DNA of 40,295 nt, taken from positions 1 through 40,295 of the IMG/VR virus record IMGVR_UViG_3300002933_000024; one strand, written 5' to 3'. The notes beneath the pieces are model-generated. The model was not told the origin of the DNA. It ran no database searches and worked only from the letters and a program-made list of their open reading frames with translations. This DNA is from a virus. Positions 1 to 7,700 of the stretch are shown here, piece by piece (position 1 is the first letter of the stretch; each line of letters starts with the position of its first letter). A program made the position numbers and the translations under genes.

Positions 1-1406
1 TTTTGGCCGGATCCATCAGTAGGCATATCAGGAAGAACGAAAGTGGTGTTTAGCCCAGGAGGTAAAGGAGCAGGAGTAGGTGCGCTGCACACCTGAAGGA
101 ACATCTGTTCGTCAACTAAGGTAGTAGCGATAACAGTTGCGTTAAATGGGACATAACCAGGAGTAGAGGTAGCGACTGTAGTAGAGGCTGAATTTCCCCA
201 CTGGATTTGCTGTTGGACAATATTGCCGTTCCCATCCAAAACATTTTCAAGAACATAGTCCACACCATTGATGAAATCAGCGCGGTTTGGTCCCAATCCA
301 ACTTGGTTTATTGCAACAACATTTGTAGATGGGAGAAGGTCATATGTATCTTGGTAGGTATTAGTGAAATAAGAAATAGACAAAGTATTTCCGGATGGCA
401 CTGGATTAGTCAAAGTAACCAATCCCTGTAAACCATTTACAGCCGAAATAGACACTTTCACATTGTTTACGTAAGCAGTAACATGAGTAGGGCTATTTGT
501 TACTACGCCACCGTTAGTCCCATCAACAATAGGAATATGATTAACCTTAAAAACGGTATTTGAGGCAGGACCGGCACCACCAGTCATAAGGGTGGCTGTA
601 ACGAAATAGGCAGGGGTATTTGAATAGGCAGCGGTTAGAGATTTAACAGTTACATTCCCAGCATTCAAAGTGGGGATATTCCCCAAGTTGGAAATTAAGG
701 CTGCGATTGCTGCCCAAGAACGAATGGAGTTATCAGCAGAATTTCTAGCCTCAATGGAAATCGCGTCTGTTCCACTTCCAGTGATGGCAGCATAATCAGT
801 AACTCCAGAGCCACTTGTAGCAACAGTAACAGCGATAGACACCTGATTTCCTAAATATCCAGGTTGATCAAGAGTTAATGTCAAGGGAGAAGCTGTTCCA
901 GTAGTTAAGCTATTGGCAGGAATGGCGAGAGAAGCATAGGAAGGAACTTGATCTGAAAGAACGTCAGTAAATAGAGTGTCAGATCTCTTAAAATAGTAAG
1001 TAGCTGAAAGTTGATCTCCAGCAGCAGGGGCAATTAGAAGGGTCACAACACCAGTGGCACCATTAAGAGAGGACACTACAACAGGAACTCCATTATCAGT
1101 AACGGTAACATACTGAACATTATTAGTGATGGTTCCAGTGTTATTGCCAGTGACAACGGGCCAGTAACCCAGTTGGAAGACAGCGGTGGAACCGGTAACC
1201 TGGGCTGAGAGGTCTTCGCTAACTACCGCATCATCTGAGGAAGCACTAGACCCTCTATGGAGTTCTGAGTTTTGAATAAGGAATGTCTCAGAACCTTCTC
1301 CAATGAAGATTGGAATATTAAGACCACTTTGGAGTGTGGTGCCAGGATTAGCAACTATCTCTGTGGTGTAAACTCCTGGTGCGGTGTACTGGTCAAAAAG
1401 TGCCAT
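1..1406 (-). CDS. Tail sheath protein, C-terminus outside window
   Basis: The frame is open from an ATG at 1404-1406 to the left window edge (468 codons, no stop), so this is the N-terminal part of a longer protein. It opens MALFDQYTAPGVYTTEI; a short 'TAPGVY-TE' start is typical of contractile-tail sheath proteins, which polymerise around the tail tube. A good ribosome binding site (AAGGGGAG) precedes the ATG. Residues about 76-150 and 285-358 are an internal duplication: both have the order VF, PIV/PVV, TNN/TNS, VNG or LNG, GxVTL, then YF and a D-L ending, so the sheath probably carries two copies of a surface beta domain. The segment around residues 370-390 (LGPNRADFINGVDYVLE) resembles the later sheath core. 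The family call rests on the N-terminus and context; another large tail or baseplate protein is the main alternative. Confidence 0.7.
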   Translation of the reverse strand, partial: MALFDQYTAPGVYTTEIVANPGTTLQSGLNIPIFIGEGSETFLIQNSELHRGSSASSDDAVVSEDLSAQVTGSTAVFQLGYWPVVTGNNTGTITNNVQYVTVTDNGVPVVVSSLNGATGVVTLLIAPAAGDQLSATYYFKRSDTLFTDVLSDQVPSYASLAIPANSLTTGTASPLTLTLDQPGYLGNQVSIAVTVATSGSGVTDYAAITGSGTDAISIEARNSADNSIRSWAAIAALISNLGNIPTLNAGNVTVKSLTAAYSNTPAYFVTATLMTGGAGPASNTVFKVNHIPIVDGTNGGVVTNSPTHVTAYVNNVKVSISAVNGLQGLVTLTNPVPSGNTLSISYFTNTYQDTYDLLPSTNVVAINQVGLGPNRADFINGVDYVLENVLDGNGNIVQQQIQWGNSASTTVATSTPGYVPFNATVIATTLVDEQMFLQVCSAPTPAPLPPGLNTTFVLPDMPTDGSGQ

Positions 1407-1499
1407 GTTAGATCTCCCCTTGGATGTCGGTTAAAAGTGTTTCAATAGCCCTGATAATAAAATTCTCTCAAAAGTAGGATTGAAAATCCGGTTTTTATT

Positions 1500-1922
1500 T
1501 CACTTATGATTGATAAGCTTTGCATCATCAGAGGAATCAAAAGTTTGTTTATGCCCTGAAATGGGTAAAATTTCATTCAACTCTGATCTTCGTTCTTTGT
1601 CTTCGATAGTTAGAGGAGCAAACTGATCCCTACCAACCATAGAAATTCCTACTGATCCGCTTTCTTTTCTTACCTTATCTCGGATTTCTTGTCTTCGATG
1701 AATATTTTCCCATCGTCTTTCTGAATCTTTTCCAATGATATTATCAAGAGGAGCCTGGGAAAATGAAGAAACTCCTAAGGAAATACTAGTTGGAATTTCA
1801 AGGTAAGAGGCGTTTCCTTTACATTTAGGACAAGAAATACTCTCTTTTATTTCTTGAGAGGCGTTAATAATTTTTTCAGTGATCAAGTTACAATCTTGGC
1901 ACTTATACTCTCTAATAGCCAT
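1500..1922 (-). CDS. Small FmdB-type zinc ribbon protein
   Basis: A 140-residue protein with an N-terminal zinc ribbon: Cys8 and Cys11 (CQDC) and Cys31 and Cys34 (CPKC), in the arrangement seen in FmdB-like putative regulatory ribbons (REYKCxxC ... SCPKC). The rest (residues 50-140) is charged and probably helical, without a motif I recognise. The ATG is preceded by AAAGGAG. It sits 11 bases after the 519-residue protein upstream and 93 bases before the tail sheath gene, so it is co-transcribed with tail genes. Such ribbons are common as small phage ORFs, but their function is not established. Metal binding is a fair inference; a regulatory or assembly role is only a guess. Confidence 0.55.
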   Translation of the reverse strand: MAIREYKCQDCNLITEKIINASQEIKESISCPKCKGNASYLEIPTSISLGVSSFSQAPLDNIIGKDSERRWENIHRRQEIRDKVRKESGSVGISMVGRDQFAPLTIEDKERRSELNEILPISGHKQTFDSSDDAKLINHK

Positions 1923-1932
1923 AAAATCTCCT

Positions 1933-3492
1933 TTAAGAATAGTTGGGTAGAAATTGAGTAGCCCCTAAAGTTTTGAATCTGGGGGTGGTTGTGATTTTTC
2001 CTAAAAAGTCACTCTGAGTAGTTTCGGTTACATCCACTTCAAATTGAGAAATACGAGTCACAAGTGGGATGTAAAGTTCCCAATCAGCGGCAGCGGAGAC
2101 AGACATAGTGTAAGTAGTTGACGGGGCAGTACCTGAGTCATCTCTCGAATCATAATTAGCTTCTCTAGAAATTTCAAAAACAGTCAGGCCATTTGCTTCC
2201 ATAATAGCTCTATCACGAATTAAAAATGCTCCTTTTATCATTTCTGACACTTCGGAAGCAGTCATTCTATCATTAGCTTTGACCTCTATAGTAAAAGTCA
2301 AATTATCTTTAGAGCCGTAAACCTCATAAACTTCTGATTGGTAAGGAGAAACGAGAATAGCACATTGATCTCCTACAAAAACTTGATCCCCAATAGCGAT
2401 GGATAATCCTGGAATTAAATTTAGATTAGACTCCATTTTTCTTGCTCTATGTTGCGTTTGACCAAGATCTACACGGGATTCCCAATAGAAACGCTCTCCA
2501 GTGACTAATAATGTTGATAACCATGTTTCCCCATTTGGTAAAACAATGAAATCAGAAGCAGCAGATCTATTAAGAAGGGAGGAGTAAACAATGGTTTGAG
2601 TTGGAGTCTCATCTGGAGGTAGATTTGGTGCAATTAAATTTTCTGGGTTAACCGCTAAATTAGTAGTTGGACTAACTGGGGCAACAAAAGAACAAGTTAG
2701 AGTTGTACCGGATGGAGTCCATTGGCTAGTTTGAATACTACTTCCGAAAATAATATAGTCTATATTCTCTCTCAAAACATAACCATCTTGGTCTGAAATA
2801 GACATAGAAACCCAATTTGATATTGGAAGGGCAATAATCTGCTCTCCTCCTAAAGTTGATTGACAGATTATATCTGAATTTTGTCTTAGATACCAGAAAT
2901 CTGTCATTGGGATTAAAGGGGTTGAAATTCCACTAGAATTGGTGGCCTGAAGTTCTAAAAAATTAGGATAGAAATTGGTTAGAACGAGATTATTACCTTG
3001 GTATACATATTGAACTGTGGAATCTATCGGTGTTACAGTTGAAACATCAATATTAGAATTAAAGTATACGAGTGAACCTGAAGCCAGTTCGGGAGTTTGT
3101 CTTATCCATTGATAATTTTGAATAGTTAACAAAATGTCTCTGGTGCCTTCGTTAACTGCATCTATATTAAAGTAATAAACACCGGACGCAGGGAGGGTGG
3201 AGCCATTATCTCGGATTTCTTGCACCCATTCGATAAATAATCCGTCATAATTTTCTAACTTAGCTAATAAAGCTCGACCATATTGATTACAAATGAAATA
3301 GTCAGGACTTAATCTATTACCTGAAGAATTGATTCGGCTAATAGTAATACGCAGATCACCCCAGGCCACCATATTATTAGTGGACACCGTAACATCTCCA
3401 CCTAATCTTCTAAAGCGTGGATTTCTATTGACGATATCTTTTATTTCTCGTAAAAGATATGTCGAGAGGTTCTCACCTGTAAGCTCTATCAT
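1933..3492 (-). CDS. Putative virion structural protein, 519 residues
   Basis: A long minus-strand gene between the terminase region and the tail sheath. The ATG at 3490-3492 (MIELTGENLSTYLL) was chosen because AAGAGG lies about 6 bases upstream. The frame can be opened 18 codons further to 3546, but that would overlap the preceding gene by 44 bases and has no better ribosome site. The product is rich in beta-prone, Ser/Thr/Asn-rich segments with aromatic residues (for instance around YYFNIDAVNEGTRDILLTI), without signal peptide or membrane segment. I see no named family. Its position directly upstream of the zinc ribbon and sheath genes suggests a tail, collar or baseplate component; that is inference from context. 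Confidence 0.55.
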   Translation of the reverse strand: MIELTGENLSTYLLREIKDIVNRNPRFRRLGGDVTVSTNNMVAWGDLRITISRINSSGNRLSPDYFICNQYGRALLAKLENYDGLFIEWVQEIRDNGSTLPASGVYYFNIDAVNEGTRDILLTIQNYQWIRQTPELASGSLVYFNSNIDVSTVTPIDSTVQYVYQGNNLVLTNFYPNFLELQATNSSGISTPLIPMTDFWYLRQNSDIICQSTLGGEQIIALPISNWVSMSISDQDGYVLRENIDYIIFGSSIQTSQWTPSGTTLTCSFVAPVSPTTNLAVNPENLIAPNLPPDETPTQTIVYSSLLNRSAASDFIVLPNGETWLSTLLVTGERFYWESRVDLGQTQHRARKMESNLNLIPGLSIAIGDQVFVGDQCAILVSPYQSEVYEVYGSKDNLTFTIEVKANDRMTASEVSEMIKGAFLIRDRAIMEANGLTVFEISREANYDSRDDSGTAPSTTYTMSVSAAADWELYIPLVTRISQFEVDVTETTQSDFLGKITTTPRFKTLGATQFLPNYS

Positions 3493-3502
3493 GAATACCT
3501 CT

Positions 3503-3889
3503 TTATTGGTATTCCACAGCAGAAACTGGGGGAGGAACACGGACATTAACTGGTTCTATCCACATAGCGATAGAGCGGCGAATATCAGCTTGGCCTACAT
3601 TAGCAATCTGACGAGGATACCAGCGATTTTCAATCTCCACTCTACTATCCCAATCATAAGCTGTAATAAGCCATTGAGAGCCATCGTGGGCCTCAAACAC
3701 GGCTCCAGGCATCAAATAGGTGAAGAACGCCTCATCACCCATAATGGGGCTGAGGGGATTAGGCATAGTATTGTCTACAGCGGGAGCTTTTTGAGCAAAA
3801 GATTGAGTGGCTTCTGCGCGAGGACCAGTGGAGCAAATTCCAGCAATGTCACAAACAGATTCGGCAAGTTTAGTTGGGTTAAATGGCAT
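3503..3889 (-). CDS. Hypothetical protein, possible virion component
   Basis: 128 residues, beginning MPFNPTKLAESVCDIAG. It ends 10 bases before the start of the 519-residue gene, so the two are probably translated from one message. The middle part (SQWLITAYDWDSRVEIENRWYPRQI) has the alternating hydrophobic pattern of a small beta-barrel, of the kind seen in head-tail joining and tail-completion proteins. No family is recognised and the comparison is weak. The ATG is preceded by GAGG, and a conserved leader motif (3904-3925) lies 14 bases upstream. Cys13 and Cys19 near the N-terminus are isolated and do not form a clear metal site. Confidence 0.5.
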   Translation of the reverse strand: MPFNPTKLAESVCDIAGICSTGPRAEATQSFAQKAPAVDNTMPNPLSPIMGDEAFFTYLMPGAVFEAHDGSQWLITAYDWDSRVEIENRWYPRQIANVGQADIRRSIAMWIEPVNVRVPPPVSAVEYQ

Positions 3890-3903
3890 AGTTTAATACC
3901 TCA

Positions 3904-3925
3904 TTCACAAAGGAGTTGGAAAGTT
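3904..3925 (-). promoter_or_regulatory. Leader motif ending TTTGTGAA, copy 1
   Basis: On the minus strand these 22 bases, ending TCCTTTGTGAA, lie 14 bases before the ATG at 3889 and just upstream of the ribosome binding site. Fourteen of 22 positions are identical in copies before the portal gene (11171-11192) and before the gene starting at 28345. It could be an initiation-region promoter element or an RNA leader signal; no function is shown. Confidence 0.35.
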
Positions 3926-3926
3926 A

Positions 3927-4478
3927 TTATTTACGAGTTTCATTTTTTTGAAGTTTATGGTCCAGAAGATCAGTAATTTTTTGTTCTCTTTTAGCTAATC
4001 TTTCTTCCATTTGTTGAAGTATCTCTATCTCGGCCTTGGATTGTTCCAGTCTAGTTGCTTTTTGACCTTCTGTATAAAAATAGAAAAAAGAAGAAATAGC
4101 TCCTATAATGATAAAATTCCAAAAAGCGCGGAGAAAAAAATTAGTCCAACGTTCAAAGCGTAAAACTCCTTCGGGAACTTTGTCCCCTTTCTCATTGTAA
4201 CCGTTTGATAAATAAATGATTTTAGCCATTTTTTCCAAATGTAATCTAGCTAGATCTAAGACTTCGGTGGCGGCGTCAGATCGTGTACTTAAATGCTCTA
4301 GTGTTTGAAGCTCGCTCAAAATCATAAGCTGAGTGTCGTTAACACCTCTGAGAGTTTCAATAATTTCCTCTGTCTGACTAGCATTTCGGGCATAAAGTTG
4401 TTGTAAATCATCTTTTATGGGAGATTGACTAGGTAAAAATCCAGAATCCATTGTTCTTCTATTGTAATCTCCTGACAT
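3927..4478 (-). CDS. Membrane-anchored coiled-coil protein, unknown
   Basis: 183 residues. The N-terminal half is hydrophilic and helical. One transmembrane segment follows at about residues 116-137 (FWNFIIIGAISSFFYFYTEG), and then a charged heptad-like helix to the end (ARLEQSKAEIEILQQMEERLAKREQKITDLLDHKL pattern, rich in E, K and L). A single membrane span with coiled coils on both sides could fit an accessory lysis, superinfection or membrane-tethering protein, but it lacks the compact size of a typical holin. An AAGGGG ribosome site precedes the ATG, 11 bases after the small gene at 4490-4669. Function unknown. Confidence 0.5.
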   Translation of the reverse strand: MSGDYNRRTMDSGFLPSQSPIKDDLQQLYARNASQTEEIIETLRGVNDTQLMILSELQTLEHLSTRSDAATEVLDLARLHLEKMAKIIYLSNGYNEKGDKVPEGVLRFERWTNFFLRAFWNFIIIGAISSFFYFYTEGQKATRLEQSKAEIEILQQMEERLAKREQKITDLLDHKLQKNETRK

Positions 4479-4489
4479 AGCTACGCCCC

Positions 4490-4669
4490 TTACCCTATTC
4501 TATCTCTTAATTTTGAGACAGCTTCGTCCAAACTAGCTAAAGCGTAACTAATATCTGTTAGGACATTGAGGCTATCATCATCCCCTTTTCTGATAAGTTT
4601 TTCAATACTATCAAATTTTTCCGCGATCTCCCTCCTTAAATCGTTTAGTCTGCTTAGATCTTCACTCAT
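4490..4669 (-). CDS. Small helical protein, 59 residues
   Basis: A short ORF starting MSEDLSRLNDLRREIAEKF and ending with TAA at 4490-4492. It has an AGAGGA ribosome site 7 bases before the ATG and fills the gap between terL and the membrane protein gene, with tight spacing on both sides, which supports it being real. The sequence is strongly helical, with a heptad-like spread of L and I (SIEKLIRK, DISYALASLDEAVSKLRDRI), so it may form a small coiled coil. No family recognised. Confidence 0.6.
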   Translation of the reverse strand: MSEDLSRLNDLRREIAEKFDSIEKLIRKGDDDSLNVLTDISYALASLDEAVSKLRDRIG

Positions 4670-4716
4670 CAGATGTTCCTCTAAAGAGGAATCAAAAAAT
4701 GATTTTTATACACTTA

Positions 4717-7700
4717 TCATCTTCTTCTAAAAGGATTAACAACGGAATTGAGATTTGATCTCTGTAATATACCAAGCTGTCTTTCATGTGATTTTAGTTC
4801 CGCCATAGAACTAATATTAGGATCAAACCCCAAAGACATAAGACCATGATTTCGGGCCAGTCTAGCAGGGTCTATGCCACTTAAGATATCTGCAAATTCT
4901 CTAGCCCCTTCGTTCATAGCCCATTGTTGAGCAACCCAGGAAGCAAGAGCCACAGCATCGGCCTGATCATCATGAGCATCTTTTTCTGCTGGGGCCTGAA
5001 CTTTTATTTGATATTTTCCAACATAATGAGCTTCTACCAATTTCATTTCATCAATAAACTTCTTCTCTGCTGGAAATGATGCTTTTTTCTGTTCCATCAA
5101 TCCTTTAAGGGTTAAATACATCTGAGAATTTATACCGGAAGTTAAATGAACTAATTCTAACCCATTGATTCCATATTTCTCCAATAATTGAACGAGCATA
5201 GAACCACCATGTTGATCAGTTGCCCCTTTAAAACAAGGTAGGAGTCCGTTCATGCGTTTTAACCATAGTAAGATATCGTCCAATGGTAATTGTTTAACAT
5301 TTGAATACTCTTCTTCTCCTACTATTTTTCTATCTATAAAATCATATACTAAAGTAGCTCCAGGAATCAAATCGAAAGTAGGTTGCCAATGACAAACAGC
5401 TAAAGCAGTTCCGTCATATTGCATACCTAAATCCAACCCCCAAAAATATTTTACTCCTATAGTTTCCGGAGTAAACTGACAGAAATTTTTTCTTTCTTGA
5501 TCAATACAGGATTCAAACACAGATAGTTTGACATAAGATTCCGCCGCTTCTAGGAATTCTCCACCATATTCAGCCTTGAACACATCGGGATTCTCTCTAT
5601 GTTCTTTTTTTAAGAAATCTACATCAGAACGAGGATTCATCTCTGCCGTAGAGCATCGAAAAGCTAGAATGTCAGAATCATTCCCCATTTTCATAGCGGA
5701 ACTGTAAAGTTCATAGTACTTACCTATCTTACCGTTAGGAGAAGTAATAATGAGAATCATGGATTCTCGTTTCCCCCCTCTAGTCCCTCCAGCCTTAAAC
5801 TGCATGGTGGCGGGGGCAGCGGCTTTATAAATGGCTTCAGAGTTAACTCCAATTTGATTTCTATAGAAAGCGAACTCGTCTAATGCCAATAAGAATGAAC
5901 TAGGGCCACGAACTTTGTTAGTGGTGCAATTGTGAACCACTGCAAATTTAGTTAAGAAAGAATGGGTATCCTCTACTTCAATATCAACAACAGGATGTTT
6001 ATTTTCAATAGGAGTGATAGCCGTTATCTTTGACCAATAGTAGTTTACTCCCTTAACTTTTTGAAAAAATCTACAATGGTTATCTTGTTTACAAATTTCT
6101 ACATACCAGGAATCCTTATGAATTACTTCTTTTTGTTTATATTTAGTTATATAGCCTGGGCGAAACAGAATTGACGGTCGTTGTCCAGTCTGAATTAATA
6201 AATTGAAGAGAGAATAAGCTAGTTTTTTTGATACTGTTGGAGCAATTCTCCTATTATCACACCCATCTCCTTCATAATACCCTTGGATCAACGCTTTTTG
6301 TAATTCGATGGGCCAATAGAGAGCTTCATTGGGAACAACTTTATTTTCGCATCCTTCTCCAAACCAGAAGGCCAGCCCTCTTGCTAATTCTGATGAGGAG
6401 CAGAATACATCACATCTATTACACTCAGGAGTTAAGATTAACGTGCTGTTCAGTCCAAATTCCGTTTGAAGAGTTTGTTGAATAAACGCAGCATAAGTGG
6501 TTTGCTCATTTATATGGAAGGTCCACTTAACTGAATTTTTAAATTTTCCTACTTTCCCCATAGTTGAGCCTTCAGCTATGTATAACCCATATAATCGGCA
6601 TGAATCAACTGTCACAGGTAGTTCAACAGAGCTACATCTAACTGAAGTATGTTCACAAAGCTTCCCTCCTAAATGTTTTTGAAAATAGGCTGGTGACTTT
6701 GCTTGAGTATTGTCAAGTGAAGAGGCCACTCTTTGATTCAAAGAAATTTGGGGATATAGAAAATAGTCCCCCTCAGCTAATTTGCTGGCATAATCCTCTG
6801 TTAGTGTGATATCTATACCCTTAGTATCATCTCGTTTGCTATTATTCAAGCAATCTTTAAGCCCTTTTCCAGCGAGATTCCATTTGTATAAATATGGAAG
6901 TTTTTCAAAAGCCTCTTTGTTAGATACTGAAATACAAGTGTGTTGAGGGGTTAAAAGAAGGGGGTCACCCTTAAAATTACGAGTAGAAACTGCCAATAGG
7001 CTTTCTTCATTGTAAGTTTTGTTCAAAACTTTTTTCAAATTTCCATTCATGTCCCACACTAAATCCCCTATTTGTGTGTCCTTAATTGGGGTTAGTCCTT
7101 TAGAAGTCCATATTAATTCATTCTCTTCTAAACAAGGCAAGCTGGCAACGGTAATTGAAGGAGTGATATCTCTTTTATATCGGTCAGCATCAGAAACGAA
7201 AGTCATTTCCTCTGTGGTCATATTTTTTAAATAGGGAGCAAAGAAAGGGGCACGGTTAACGTCTTCCTTCATTTTATCAAATAAACGAGAGGAGCCTTCT
7301 GTGTCCTGGGCCATAAAAGTAAAATCTATGGGAGATCCAGGAATCAAACCATAATGGTCCTGAGGGGAACGAATATTCAAAAGACGATAAAGCTTATAGG
7401 ATGCAATTGCCGAAACTAGGGCGCTATTATGTGTTACATTGAAATTATCTCCGAATAGAAACAAGCCATCTGGGCTATCAACGGTTATACATCGAACTTC
7501 TTGCTCTTTTTCTGGCTCTACAGATACGATGAACCTTCTGTTTTGACAAGGTTTTGAAGTAGTCTGAAGTTCAGCCAATTTTCTTGTTAATCTAAATACC
7601 GGCTTAGTAGAAGTCCAGGTAACTCTGTAACATGTTCCACAATCTTTTCCGTAATAAGTTGCTCTTTTTTCATTCCAATAAGGCTTAAGACCAAGAGAGG

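Noticed and set aside
1470-1498. Short hairpin GGATT-GAA-AATCC followed by GGTTTTTATTT on the plus strand
   Set aside because: The T-run is on the plus side, where no gene ends, and the stem is only 5 base pairs; in the minus direction the run is missing.
3493-3546. Earlier start for the 519-residue gene (18 more codons)
   Set aside because: It would overlap the upstream gene by 44 bases; the internal ATG at 3492 has a better ribosome site.
3329-3976. A 215-codon plus-strand reading frame across three minus-strand genes
   Set aside because: It runs antisense to well-supported genes, has no ribosome site, and its translation has no recognisable features. Long antisense frames are expected opposite biased coding DNA.
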